Source of the DNA: Lentisphaeraceae bacterium
GTDB lineage: Bacteria; Verrucomicrobiota; Lentisphaeria; Lentisphaerales; Lentisphaeraceae
Reading direction: 5' to 3'
Assembly: GCA_021232515.1 (NCBI GenBank)
Contig: JAJPOQ010000144.1
Coordinates: 1 to 32,556, forward strand
Length of the DNA stretch: 32,556 bases
Made by a program: the position numbers and the translations under genes. The notes beneath the pieces were generated by a model. That model was not told the origin of the DNA. It saw nothing but the letters and a program-made list of their open reading frames with translations, and made no database searches. Positions 6,591 through 15,159 of the stretch are shown here, one piece after another. The first letter of the stretch is position 1; every line of letters starts with the position of its first letter.

Positions 6591-8439
6591 CATTTAGCTG
6601 TAGTTCTTCACCACTTCTAATTAGATTGATGAGTATTTCTTTGCCAATCTTTTTATCTTTTAAGAACTCAACGAGTTCATTTGTATTCAATATTGGCTCG
6701 CGGTTGATACTCAGAATAACATCGCCAACTTTGACTCCAGCTCTATCAGCTGATGAATTTTTGACGACTTCTGTAATTTTTATACCAATCCCATTTGATT
6801 TTGTGCCGACACCAAGGAATGCTTTTTTCTTAGAGTCACTGATTTTTTTACCATCTAAAAGTTCATCCCAATAAGTTAAAAGTATATCAGCAGGACCGTG
6901 TATATTATCTTCATTTGACTCAAAAATACGGCTGTTGATTCCGATGACATTTCCATTTAAGTCAAAAAGTGGTCCACCAGAGTCTCCTCCAAGTAGAGTG
7001 CAGTCAGTCCAAATGAGATAACTACGCACGTCTATGACTTTGCCAATTCGTAAAACACTTCCTCTTTCTTGGTCAAAACCATTTGGGTGCCCTAGGACAA
7101 AGCACCAATCTCCTTTGTCGATAGTACTAGACTTTACCAGTTTAGAAAAGGGGAGTTTTGGTAAGTTCTTGTTAGATATTTTAATGAGGGCAACATCCGC
7201 ATCTGAGTGAAGACCAAGAGCAATAGCATCGTAGGTAGTGCCGTTATCTAAATAAACTTTTACGGGAGTTTCTGGTTCTAAACTTATATGTGCAGCAGTT
7301 GCAATAATCCCATCTTCAGACACGATAACCCCACTTCCACTTGCTCCTCTCGCACTCAGACCAACAGTGACACTTCTAGCCTTAACTTGTAGGCTTTTAA
7401 CTTTATTTTGGATCTTTTTAAGTTCATTTAAACTCAATGTATTACTTTCTTGGCTCAAATCGTTTTTAGGAATTGCTATTTTTTTGAGACGAGAAATAGC
7501 ATTAAAAACTTCCGTATTGTTTAGTGCAAAGTATTCTGCACGGTTGGCTTTAGCTATATTGATGCCCACTAGTTTTCCCTCTATGTTAAAAATAGGGGAG
7601 GTAGATTCAGTGTGGCGGATGGGTATGTCGTGTTGTAAGATATTTCTAAAACCATCCACTCTTTTAGAAACCTTACCGCTCATTTCTAGGTTCCGATTAA
7701 ACATTCCAAAAGTTATATGTCTATCGCCAAGAGTAAGCTTCTTTTGGATTTTTTCCTTTGTACGTTTAATATTAACAAGGACAGTTTTTCCAGGGCCTTT
7801 GCCGCTAAGTGCTTTTAAAATGTCTTGGTGAGACTTTGTAGGCAGTCCATCAATTGACTCAATTATATCACCATTACGAATATCAGCCGTATGCGCCGGC
7901 CCATCTGTTACAGATTGGTTGACAATAACTCCTTCATTATTTTCATCACCAAGCATCACTCCGATGACTCCAGATATTTTAATAATATCTCTTGGTAGTC
8001 CACTTAATACGCCAATTTTACTTTCGCCTTCAGGTAAGGCGGTAATTAAAAAATCGCCTCTTTCGAGTTTAGGATTTTCCTTTGTGAAAACGAGTGGCTT
8101 AAGATCTTTAGAATTAATTTTGAGCAGCGCGAGATCTGTTTGAGAATCAGAGCCAACAATGATAGAATCCAATATAGAACCATCATAAGTTTTGATTTTA
8201 TGAAGTTTCTTAAGTTCGCTAAATTTTGTTAAGACTAAACCATCCGCTGAAATGATAATTCCAGTTGAAATGACTTCATCGTTATTCAGGATTTGCACAA
8301 CTGTAGGATTTACGTGCGATATGAGCTTTGTTAGCGATTGTTTAACATTCGAACCGTTAAGTCGATCTGGACTTGGCAAGGCATTTTGACCAAAAGTACT
8401 TATGGTCAACAGTATGAGGGCATAAAAAATTAGCTTCAT
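6568..8439 (-). CDS. HtrA-like S1C serine protease, degenerate plus active protease domains with two PDZ domains
   Basis: Predicted secreted protease or chaperone of 623 residues with a signal peptide (1-20). The N-terminal half (about 38-320) is a degenerate trypsin-like domain with a PDZ domain (about 155-238) inside it: the catalytic His position is Ser74, the Asp is kept (Asp102), and the nucleophile region reads Thr-Glu-Ser-Thr-Ser-Pro, keeping Ser279. The second half (about 340-530) has an intact triad: His384 in Thr-Ala-Ala-His, Asp415 in Asp-Ala-Asp-Val-Ala-Leu, and Ser487 in Gly-Gly-Asp-Ser-Gly-Gly-Pro. A second PDZ follows at about 540-618. It is a double-domain relative of DegP, probably for envelope protein quality control. 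It lies 133 bases downstream of the FHA gene on the same strand and overlaps the opposing gene by 23 bases. Confidence 0.9.
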   Translation of the reverse strand: MKLIFYALILLTISTFGQNALPSPDRLNGSNVKQSLTKLISHVNPTVVQILNNDEVISTGIIISADGLVLTKFSELKKLHKIKTYDGSILDSIIVGSDSQTDLALLKINSKDLKPLVFTKENPKLERGDFLITALPEGESKIGVLSGLPRDIIKISGVIGVMLGDENNEGVIVNQSVTDGPAHTADIRNGDIIESIDGLPTKSHQDILKALSGKGPGKTVLVNIKRTKEKIQKKLTLGDRHITFGMFNRNLEMSGKVSKRVDGFRNILQHDIPIRHTESTSPIFNIEGKLVGINIAKANRAEYFALNNTEVFNAISRLKKIAIPKNDLSQESNTLSLNELKKIQNKVKSLQVKARSVTVGLSARGASGSGVIVSEDGIIATAAHISLEPETPVKVYLDNGTTYDAIALGLHSDADVALIKISNKNLPKLPFSKLVKSSTIDKGDWCFVLGHPNGFDQERGSVLRIGKVIDVRSYLIWTDCTLLGGDSGGPLFDLNGNVIGINSRIFESNEDNIHGPADILLTYWDELLDGKKISDSKKKAFLGVGTKSNGIGIKITEVVKNSSADRAGVKVGDVILSINREPILNTNELVEFLKDKKIGKEILINLIRSGEELQLNATLGLQP

Positions 8440-8539
8440 AAAAAGAGTTTCTCGTCTAGTTTCAGTTAAACACCATAAATGTTAATATTTTACAGTAAGA
8501 CATTTACTGATAAATACGAGAAAATGATCAAGTTTTGAC

Positions 8540-8562
8540 AGGCTCGTTTAAATAATGAGCCT
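8540..8562 (-). terminator. Hairpin just past the triple-FHA gene stop
   Basis: AGGCTC at 8540-8545 pairs with GAGCCT at 8557-8562. Three further inner pairs, one a G-T wobble, extend the stem to about 9 pairs. It starts about 10 bases after the stop codon of the FHA gene. There is no T-run on the reverse strand, so it may be a processing or pausing hairpin rather than a classical intrinsic terminator. Confidence 0.35.
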
Positions 8563-8572
8563 ATTCTATGCA

Positions 8573-9703
8573 TTAATTCTGATAATGAAGTAAGAATGCA
8601 CTATCACCAAATTCAATTATATCTCCCGGTAAAACAGATGTTTTGGTAATTGGCTTGAGGTTAACATAAGTTTTATTGTGACTTTGATTATCCTCTAAGA
8701 ATAAACATTTATCTCTGATAACCATGTAGGCATGTATACGTGAGATAGATGGGTCGTCAGGGATGATGATGTTTGAGTCAGAAGATCGACCAATTGTTAG
8801 CTTTTCATTTGTTCTCGGTAAATTGATAGACTTGTTTTTGTGTTCACTGAGCGCACTCAAGGCAAGGTCGGCTTTTGGATTGTAGTTGTGGAAGAGAGTT
8901 CGGCAACGTTCTTTTATATCTCCGTAGGCATATAAATAAATTGCCAATTTACCGATATTTATCGTTATGTCGTCTTTGATCGGACGTATGCCAATACAGT
9001 TGAGTCCATCAACTTTTATTCCGGGCTTACCGTGAGTCATATCCTCGATGAAGACACCTTGAGGACCATATGAAATCAAGAAATGATAAGGCTGAATGTT
9101 ATCGCCAGAGATTTTATAATCACAAGAACTATGAGTACCGACAAGTATTGGCGCAGAGTCGCTATACCATTCGCCGAAGTTCGACTTTAAGAGTATTTCA
9201 GCTTCTGGAGTAGATGACTGAGGAGTGCTGTTGATGAGAGAACGTTTTAAGACAATTGAATCAGTATCATCGAAGTTTGCGGCATCTATACCTATATACA
9301 CGACCCAGGTATTACCAATTTTCATGATCATCCGAGTTTCAGCAAGCGAGACTTCTTGTCTCTTAGTCACGCCATTAAATGTAACGCGGTCTTTAGTGCC
9401 ACAATCCATAAAGTAACAGTACTCACCCATGCGAATAACTGAAACTTGCGTATCTGAGATGGTGTTATCGTCTAGAGTTATGTCGCAATCTTGACCTTTG
9501 CCTATTTTAAAAATGCTTTCTTCGTTGTTTATATCAACTTGGCGAACTCTGTTCTTTTCGTAGATAAAGAAAGACGGCTTCATCCTCGGAGTTTCAGGCT
9601 CCAGTATTTCTCTGTGAGTTAGTCCATTTTGTGGACCAACAGTGTCTGCAACACCAATATTTTGGTTGGTTGCTTGTGAATATGAGTTTACTGTTTCGTT
9701 CAT
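8573..9703 (-). CDS. Triple FHA-domain protein
   Basis: A 376-residue protein, probably cytoplasmic because no signal peptide or membrane segment is visible. Three forkhead-associated modules can be traced: about 44-138, 168-259 and 292-374. Only the third has the canonical phosphothreonine-binding set, Gly-Arg-Ser at 305-307 and Ser-Arg-Ile-His at 321-324 with a following Asn. The first reads Ile-Gly-Lys-Gly and lacks Ser-x-x-His; the second is also degenerate. The ATG at 9703 has a clear TAGGAG site 7 bases upstream, so the longer frame from a TTG at 9772 is unlikely. FHA proteins usually read Ser/Thr-kinase signals, but no kinase is nearby. It may be co-transcribed with the downstream HtrA-like protease. 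Confidence 0.85.
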   Translation of the reverse strand: MNETVNSYSQATNQNIGVADTVGPQNGLTHREILEPETPRMKPSFFIYEKNRVRQVDINNEESIFKIGKGQDCDITLDDNTISDTQVSVIRMGEYCYFMDCGTKDRVTFNGVTKRQEVSLAETRMIMKIGNTWVVYIGIDAANFDDTDSIVLKRSLINSTPQSSTPEAEILLKSNFGEWYSDSAPILVGTHSSCDYKISGDNIQPYHFLISYGPQGVFIEDMTHGKPGIKVDGLNCIGIRPIKDDITINIGKLAIYLYAYGDIKERCRTLFHNYNPKADLALSALSEHKNKSINLPRTNEKLTIGRSSDSNIIIPDDPSISRIHAYMVIRDKCLFLEDNQSHNKTYVNLKPITKTSVLPGDIIEFGDSAFLLHYQN

Positions 9704-10029
9704 CTCTGTACTCCTATCTGGTTGCCGGGTACCAATTAATTGTCTTGTCGTGTAGTCTTTCTTACAGCACAAACGATTCCAAACAATATTTTGTTATGAA
9801 CTCTCTGTGCTTGGTTAAGGCGTTTTTGAGCTTAAAAAATATTTTTATATTTTTGATGAATATGTTTATTTTGAAAAATGAATAATTCTCATAGTTGACA
9901 ATTATAGGTAACTCATGTGTCAATGCTGTCACATTTAGTTAACAGTCGGATGAAATTGTCACAATGACTGGTAGTGATTGAAAAAGCGATTAAGTTCAGC
10001 AAAAACTTAAATATGCCGATAATTAAATT
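9704..10029. promoter_or_regulatory. Divergent intergenic region between the FHA gene and mnmA
   Basis: This 326-base AT-rich stretch must hold promoters for both divergent genes. Visible elements are TTGACA at 9895-9900, mirrored by TGTCAA shortly downstream; a perfect 11-base palindrome ATTGT-C-ACAAT at 9955-9965; and a further TGTCAC nearby. The repeated TGTCA/TGACA half-sites suggest an operator region, but no -35/-10 pair with good spacing stands out. No small gene with a credible ribosome site is seen. Confidence 0.4.
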
Positions 10030-11085
10030 ATGAAGATTGCCGTTCTACTATCTGGTGGAGTAGACAGCTCAGTTGCACTGAGATTGTTGAAAGATCAAGG
10101 ACATGACATAACCGCTTTTTATCTTAAAATATGGTTGGAAGATGAACTCGCTTTTCTAGGGGATTGCCCTTGGGAAGAAGATATGCAGTTTGTTCAAGCT
10201 ATATGTGATGAACACGATGTTCCTCTAAAGATCATACCTTTACAAAAAGAGTATCTCGATCGCGTCGTCAGTTATGTTCTTGCAGAACTCAAAAGAGGCA
10301 GAACTCCTAGTCCAGACATTCTTTGTAATGAAAGAATCAAGTTTGGTGCTTTTTTCGACTCTATCGACGACTCCTTTGATAAGGTCGCTTCGGGACACTA
10401 CGCTCAAGTTGAGCAGGTTGATGATAGATGGTGTTTGAAAAAGGCTCCAGATAAAGTAAAAGATCAAACTTATTTTCTTTCTAGTTTACGCCAAGACCAA
10501 TTAGCGAGAGCTTTATTTCCGATTGGTCATTTAGAAAAGAAAGAAGTCCGTGAGTTGGCAGAAAAGTATGACTTGGCGACGAAGTCTAGAAAAGATAGTC
10601 AAGGCATCTGTTTCCTCGGAAAGATCAAGTATCGCGATTTTGTTAAATTTCATTTAGGTGAAAAAGCCGGCAAGATGATTGAACAAGAAACCGGTAAGAT
10701 TCTTGGAGATCACCAAGGAGTTTGGTTTTATACAATCGGTCAACGTCAAGGGCTCGGTCTTTCTGGCGGACCTTGGTATGTTACAGATCGAAACTTAGAG
10801 ACAAATACTCTATTTGTTTCTCTAAAGGAGGATCAGGTCAAGATTGCAGAAGCAAAGAAGAAGTTTTCTGCAAGCAATGTCCACTGGATTTGGCCACGAC
10901 CGGATCAGACCAAGTTTGAGGTTAAACTTCGCCATGGACCAAATATGAATATAGCTAACATTCAGTACATCTCAGATGATAAGTTGGCTGTAGAATTGGA
11001 TAAAACAGACCCTGGTATAGCATCCGGACAATCAGTGATTTTTTACGATGGCGACTATTGCTTAGGAAGAGCGGTTATAGATTGA
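10030..11085 (+). CDS. mnmA: tRNA-specific 2-thiouridylase
   Basis: Thiolates uridine 34 of Lys, Glu and Gln tRNAs in the cytoplasm, using ATP and a relayed sulfur. The 351-residue protein has the PP-loop Ser-Gly-Gly-Val-Asp-Ser-Ser at 8-14, the first catalytic cysteine Cys99 in Leu-Cys-Asn-Glu-Arg-Ile-Lys-Phe, the Gly-His-Tyr block at 122-124, and the second cysteine Cys194 in Asp-Ser-Gln-Gly-Ile-Cys-Phe. Residues 44-51 contain a Cys-Pro-Trp-Glu-Glu-Asp segment, a variant seen in some bacterial and plastid-type members. The start lacks a strong ribosome site. ttcA, a related tRNA thiolase, lies 20 kb away in the same window. Confidence 0.95.
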   Translation: MKIAVLLSGGVDSSVALRLLKDQGHDITAFYLKIWLEDELAFLGDCPWEEDMQFVQAICDEHDVPLKIIPLQKEYLDRVVSYVLAELKRGRTPSPDILCNERIKFGAFFDSIDDSFDKVASGHYAQVEQVDDRWCLKKAPDKVKDQTYFLSSLRQDQLARALFPIGHLEKKEVRELAEKYDLATKSRKDSQGICFLGKIKYRDFVKFHLGEKAGKMIEQETGKILGDHQGVWFYTIGQRQGLGLSGGPWYVTDRNLETNTLFVSLKEDQVKIAEAKKKFSASNVHWIWPRPDQTKFEVKLRHGPNMNIANIQYISDDKLAVELDKTDPGIASGQSVIFYDGDYCLGRAVID

Positions 11086-11164
11086 TTCATTTAAAGGAAA
11101 AACCGTCCTTGTAATCGTGATCGACTCTTTTAATTTAAGAAAAAATTTTTAAAGGCCATATACA

Positions 11165-12415
11165 ATGGGATTATTTGATTTTGAAGATGGAAAAGAAGGC
11201 TACTACGGTGAATTCGGTGGTTCTTTCTTACCTGAAATCCTAACTTCAACAGTGAATGAATTGCGTGATTGTTTTTACGATTGTAAAGACGACCCTTCAT
11301 TTTGGAATGAGTTTGTAGAACTCATGCACAACTACTCTGGTAGACCAACACCAGTTACGCACCTAAAGAACCTTTCTGAAAAACTTGGTGGCGCACAGAT
11401 TTTTGCAAAGCGCGAAGACCTCAACCATACAGGTTCTCATAAGGTCAATAACGTTATGGGCCAAGGCCTTCTTTGTAAACGTTTAGGTAAGACAAGAGTC
11501 ATCGCCGAAACAGGTGCTGGTCAGCATGGTTTTGCGACAGCTACTATGTCTGCTCGTATGGGCTTTGACTGTACTATATATATGGGTGCAGTTGACGTGG
11601 CGAGACAAAGGCCAAATGTCTTTTGGATGGAAAATCTTGGAGCAACTGTTGTTGCTGTTGAAGATGGTCAGAAAACTTTAAAAGATGCAATCAACGAGTG
11701 TTTGCGCGACTGGGTAACTAACATGTCGACGACTCATTATGCACTTGGTACCGCTTGTGGGCCTCACCCATTTCCTGAAATAGTTAGCTATTTCCAAAGA
11801 ATAATTGGTGTTGAAGCTCGTGATCAATTTAAAGCTTTGACTGGCAAATTACCAGATAAAGTTTTTGCTTGCGTCGGTGGAGGTTCAAATGCGATGGGAC
11901 TGTTTCAGGGCTTTATAGAGGATGATGGAGTCGAGCTAGTTGCAAGTGAAGCAGGCGGCAGTGGACCAGGCCTAGGTCAACATGCTGCACGTTTAGCTTA
12001 TGACGATGCGACTATAGGTGTAGCTCAAGGTTATAAAACATACTTTATTCAAAATGATGATGGCAACATGCAAGACACTCACTCTGTAGCGGCGGGTTTA
12101 GACTACGTCGGAGTGAGTCCAATTTTGGCTCATCTGAAAAAAACAGGCCGTGTCCGCTTTGAAGCAGCCACAGACAAAGAAGTATCTGAAACTCTAAGAC
12201 TTGTTATGAGTACAGAGGGACTTATCCCAGCACTTGAAAGTACTCATGGTTTTGTTGCTGCCTGTAGAGAAGCAGCGACTATGGATAAGTCACAGTCAGT
12301 ATTGGTGAATATGTCTGGCAGAGGCGATAAAGACATCTTTACAGTTGCAGATGCATTGATTGATGAACACTGGAAACAATTTATTCGGAATAAGGCAGAT
12401 GAGTACGACGCTTGA
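11165..12415 (+). CDS. trpB: Tryptophan synthase beta chain
   Basis: PLP-dependent condensation of indole with serine. The 416-residue protein has the N-terminal Tyr-Gly-Glu-Phe-Gly-Gly-Ser-Phe-Leu-Pro-Glu, PLP Lys93 in Asn-His-Thr-Gly-Ser-His-Lys-Val-Asn, catalytic Glu115 in Glu-Thr-Gly-Ala-Gly-Gln-His-Gly, and the phosphate-binding Gly-Gly-Gly-Ser-Asn at 238-242. These are features of the TrpB1 type that pairs with TrpA. The ATG at 11165 follows AAAGG at 11151-11155. It overlaps trpA by 17 bases. The remaining trp genes are absent from the window, so this is a split pathway. Confidence 0.97.
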   Translation: MGLFDFEDGKEGYYGEFGGSFLPEILTSTVNELRDCFYDCKDDPSFWNEFVELMHNYSGRPTPVTHLKNLSEKLGGAQIFAKREDLNHTGSHKVNNVMGQGLLCKRLGKTRVIAETGAGQHGFATATMSARMGFDCTIYMGAVDVARQRPNVFWMENLGATVVAVEDGQKTLKDAINECLRDWVTNMSTTHYALGTACGPHPFPEIVSYFQRIIGVEARDQFKALTGKLPDKVFACVGGGSNAMGLFQGFIEDDGVELVASEAGGSGPGLGQHAARLAYDDATIGVAQGYKTYFIQNDDGNMQDTHSVAAGLDYVGVSPILAHLKKTGRVRFEAATDKEVSETLRLVMSTEGLIPALESTHGFVAACREAATMDKSQSVLVNMSGRGDKDIFTVADALIDEHWKQFIRNKADEYDA

Positions 12416-13172
12416 AAAATATGTAAGAGAAAAACTTGAGAAGAAAGAGATACTTCTCATGACGCACGTCATCTGTGGTTATCCTTCGTTTGAAGACAAT
12501 TACAAAGAATTGAAGATTATGGCGGAAGCTGGTGTCGATCTTGTGGAGCTTCAATTCCCATTTTCTGAACCTTCTGCAGATGGTCCTTTGTTTGTGAAAG
12601 CAAATCAAATAAGCTTAGAGAATGGAACTACTGTTGATCAGTGTTTTGACTTCCTTGAGAAGATCTCTAAAGAGTTTCCTTTTAAGACAATGATGATGGG
12701 TTACTACAATACAGCCTACAAACTTGGTGAAGAAAAATATATCGAGAGATTGAAAGCAGCAGGCGCATTTGGTTTTATCTTACCAGACTTACCAATTGAA
12801 GAAGCTGGACCATTGCATACTTTCGCAGAAGAAAACGATCAAGCTCCGATTATGCTTATGACTCCGACAAATACGCAAGAGCGTTTAAATTCTATCGGCT
12901 CAAATGCTGAAGGATTAGTTTACGCTGTTGCCCGTAAAGGCGTGACAGGTAAAAAGACTGCTATGGATGATGAAGTTGGTGAATTCTTACTTCGTTGCCG
13001 CGAAGCGACAGATCTTCCGCTAGGTGTTGGTTTTGGCTTAAGTTGCAAAGACGACCTTGATTACCTCAAAGGAAAAGCTGATATAGCCATTATTGGTACA
13101 GCGGCCTTGAGAGCTTGGGAAGAAGGACAAGAAGAGGGACTTAGAACCTTCTTTAAAAACCTCACTGCATAA
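12399..13172 (+). CDS. trpA: Tryptophan synthase alpha chain
   Basis: Cleaves indole-3-glycerol phosphate to indole, which is channelled to TrpB. The 257-residue TIM-barrel protein keeps catalytic Glu50 and Asp61, equivalent to Glu49 and Asp60 of E. coli, in Glu-Leu-Gln-Phe-Pro-Phe-Ser-Glu-Pro-Ser-Ala-Asp-Gly-Pro, and the phosphate-binding Gly-Val-Gly-Phe-Gly-Leu near the C-terminus. I chose the ATG at 12399, inside the end of trpB, because it gives the standard length and N-terminus; an upstream TTG frame is open but unconvincing. Overlap with trpB implies translational coupling. A strong terminator follows 7 bases after the stop. Confidence 0.96.
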   Translation: MSTTLEKYVREKLEKKEILLMTHVICGYPSFEDNYKELKIMAEAGVDLVELQFPFSEPSADGPLFVKANQISLENGTTVDQCFDFLEKISKEFPFKTMMMGYYNTAYKLGEEKYIERLKAAGAFGFILPDLPIEEAGPLHTFAEENDQAPIMLMTPTNTQERLNSIGSNAEGLVYAVARKGVTGKKTAMDDEVGEFLLRCREATDLPLGVGFGLSCKDDLDYLKGKADIAIIGTAALRAWEEGQEEGLRTFFKNLTA

Positions 13173-13178
13173 AACTTT

Positions 13179-13208
13179 AAAGGCACCGTCTGGTGCCTTT
13201 TTTATTTT
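13179..13208 (+). terminator. Rho-independent terminator after trpBA
   Basis: A perfect 9-pair stem, AAAGGCACC at 13179-13187 and GGTGCCTTT at 13192-13200, encloses a GTCT loop and runs directly into a T-rich tail (TTTATTTT). It separates trpBA from the aldehyde dehydrogenase gene, whose start is only about 10 bases beyond the T-tract, so that gene may be read partly by read-through. Confidence 0.9.
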
Positions 13209-13219
13209 AGGGAACAGAC

Positions 13220-14644
13220 ATGAAGACTTATCCATTTTATCTCGGTGGTAAAGCCGTTCAATCAAAGACTAAACTTGATGTAAAAGAGAAGTACTCAGGA
13301 GACGTCTTTGCCCAAGTTTCCTTAGCTTCAGAAAAAGACATAGATCAAGCTATCTCCCTTGCAGAAAAGTCTAGATCTCAGATGCAGGCCTTATCTTCAT
13401 ATGAGCGTCAACAGGTTTTGGAGTATTGTATTGAGCAGTTTGTTGCTCGCCAAGATGAACTGGCTGAAACTCTTTGCTTAGAAGCTGGTAAGCCACTTAA
13501 AGATAGTGTCGGTGAAGTGGGTCGTTTAATCGATACTTTTAAAATTGCCGCAGAAGAAGCTGTTCGTATGAATGGCGAGGTTCTGTCTTTAGATAGAAAT
13601 GAAAATACCCAAAACTATTCTGGTATGGTTAAGAAGTTTCCGGTTGGCGTGTGCTCTTTTATTTCTCCATTCAATTTCCCCCTAAATCTCGTTGCGCATA
13701 AAGTAGCACCTGCTATAGCTGCCGGTTGTCCGTTTATTTTAAAGCCAGCATCACTAACTCCACTTGGAGCTTTGATTATCGGTGAAATTCTTTCTGCATC
13801 GGGTTTACCAGAAGGAGCCTTTTCAATTCTACCATGTTCTCGCGATAGTGCCGATATGTTTGTCGAGGATGAGAGAATTAAGCTCTTGAGTTTTACCGGT
13901 TCACCAGCAGTTGGTTGGGATATGAAGAAAAGAGCAGGTAAGAAGAAGGTTGTTTTAGAACTTGGTGGAAATGCCGCCTGCGTTGTTGACCAAGATGCAG
14001 ATATAAAAGATGCTGTTAGCCGGATTATAATTGGTGCCTTTTATCAGTCGGGGCAAAGTTGCATTGGTGTTCAGAGAATTTTTGTTCATGACTCTATATA
14101 TACGGAGTTTGAGGCATTACTTATTTCTGAAACAGCAAAACTGAAGTCAGGTGACCCGAAGGATAAAGAGACTTTTGTTGGGCCTATTATCTCTAGTAAA
14201 GAAGCAGATAGAATAGAGTCTTGGGTAAATGCTGCAGTTGACCAAGGAGCTAAAGTCCTTATAGGTGGAGAGCGCTTTGGTAACTTGATTGAGCCAACGC
14301 TATTGAAAGCTGTTTCTCACGATGTTGATTTATACAATGAAGAGGTTTTTGGGCCTGTTGCCTTTCTTGAAAAATTTTCAGACTTTGACGAAGTTTTGAA
14401 AGAAGTGAATAATAGCCGATTTGGTTTACAGGCTGGTATCTTTACACGTGACCTTTATAAAGCTCATAAGGCTTGGGATGTTCTTGAAGTTGGTGGTGTC
14501 GTTATTGGCGATATACCCTCTTGGCGAGTGGATAGCATGCCTTATGGTGGTGTGAAGGATAGTGGCTTTGGGCGCGAAGGTATTCGTTACGCTATAGAAG
14601 ATATGAGTGAAGATCGATTGATGGTCATTCGAACTACAAATTAA
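13220..14644 (+). CDS. NAD(P)-dependent aldehyde dehydrogenase
   Basis: A 474-residue cytoplasmic member of the ALDH superfamily oxidising an aldehyde to the acid. Visible residues are the Asn in Pro-Phe-Asn-Phe-Pro (Asn152), the cofactor-binding Lys175 in Leu-Lys-Pro-Ala, Gly-Ser in Phe-Thr-Gly-Ser, general-base Glu247 in Leu-Glu-Leu-Gly-Gly, and nucleophile Cys281 in Gln-Ser-Gly-Gln-Ser-Cys. The Cys-Ile-Gly-Val-Gln-Arg context and compact length resemble the lactaldehyde, phosphonoacetaldehyde and non-phosphorylating glyceraldehyde-3-phosphate subgroups, but the substrate cannot be fixed from sequence. The ATG has a strong AGGGAA site. It lies 19 bases before the YqeY gene and is probably co-transcribed with it. 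Confidence 0.93.
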   Translation: MKTYPFYLGGKAVQSKTKLDVKEKYSGDVFAQVSLASEKDIDQAISLAEKSRSQMQALSSYERQQVLEYCIEQFVARQDELAETLCLEAGKPLKDSVGEVGRLIDTFKIAAEEAVRMNGEVLSLDRNENTQNYSGMVKKFPVGVCSFISPFNFPLNLVAHKVAPAIAAGCPFILKPASLTPLGALIIGEILSASGLPEGAFSILPCSRDSADMFVEDERIKLLSFTGSPAVGWDMKKRAGKKKVVLELGGNAACVVDQDADIKDAVSRIIIGAFYQSGQSCIGVQRIFVHDSIYTEFEALLISETAKLKSGDPKDKETFVGPIISSKEADRIESWVNAAVDQGAKVLIGGERFGNLIEPTLLKAVSHDVDLYNEEVFGPVAFLEKFSDFDEVLKEVNNSRFGLQAGIFTRDLYKAHKAWDVLEVGGVVIGDIPSWRVDSMPYGGVKDSGFGREGIRYAIEDMSEDRLMVIRTTN

Positions 14645-14663
14645 TTATACTAGGAAAGTACTT

Positions 14664-15110
14664 ATGAAAACACGATTGATGAATGATTTTAAAGACGCAA
14701 TGAGAAATAAAGATGCAATCAAGAAGACGGTTGTTGCTGAAATTCGTGCGGCTATAAAGCTCAAAGAAATAAACGAAAGCATTGAGCTTGATGACGCTCA
14801 GATCATTACAGTGATTCAAAAAATTCAAAAAGATACAGCAGAGTCTCTAGAAGCTTTCGAGAAAGCTGATAACTCAGAGCAAGTAGCAGAAATGAAAGCT
14901 CGTATCGAAATAGCTACTTCTTACCTTCCAAAAGAAATGGATGAGTCAGAGCTTAAAGCGATCATCGAAGGTTTCGTCTCAGAGTTAGAAGAGAAGTCGA
15001 TGAAAAGCATGGGTAAAACTATCGCAGCAGTCAAAGCTAAAGTTGAGTCAGATGGCTACTTAGTAAATGGCGGCAAGCTTTCAGGTTTTGTTAAAGCAGC
15101 TTTATCGTAA
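14664..15110 (+). CDS. GatB/YqeY domain-containing protein
   Basis: A 148-residue cytoplasmic protein of the YqeY family. It has the N-terminal Asp-Phe-Lys-Asp-Ala-Met-Arg-Asn-Lys-Asp motif, the conserved Tyr-Leu-Pro segment near residue 92, and the C-terminal Met-Gly-Lys and Val-Asn-Gly-Gly-Lys-Leu-Ser blocks. The fold is that of the tRNA-binding tail of the GatB amidotransferase subunit; a role in tRNA or amidotransferase metabolism is presumed, not shown. The start has a TAGGAAAG site. It shares a unit with the upstream aldehyde dehydrogenase and is followed by a terminator. Confidence 0.93.
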   Translation: MKTRLMNDFKDAMRNKDAIKKTVVAEIRAAIKLKEINESIELDDAQIITVIQKIQKDTAESLEAFEKADNSEQVAEMKARIEIATSYLPKEMDESELKAIIEGFVSELEEKSMKSMGKTIAAVKAKVESDGYLVNGGKLSGFVKAALS

Positions 15111-15117
15111 TCAATTT

Positions 15118-15159
15118 ACTAGCCAAATTCAAAAATCTTGAGTTTGGCTAGTTTTGTTG
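15118..15159 (+). terminator. Rho-independent terminator after the YqeY gene
   Basis: ACTAGCCAAA at 15118-15127 pairs with TTTGGCTAGT at 15143-15152. Three inner pairs, one a T-G wobble, extend the stem to 13 pairs around an AT-rich loop. A T-rich tail (TTTTGTTG) follows. It starts 7 bases after the stop codon. Confidence 0.85.

Noticed and set aside
7367..7831. Forward open frame of 154 codons
   Set aside because: It lies entirely antisense to the HtrA-like protease, has no ribosome site, and its protein is a low-complexity Leu/Ser-rich shadow.
9631..9885. Forward open frame of 84 codons between the FHA gene and mnmA
   Set aside because: It overlaps the start of the FHA gene antisense and has no ribosome site; the hydrophobic translation reflects AT-rich DNA.
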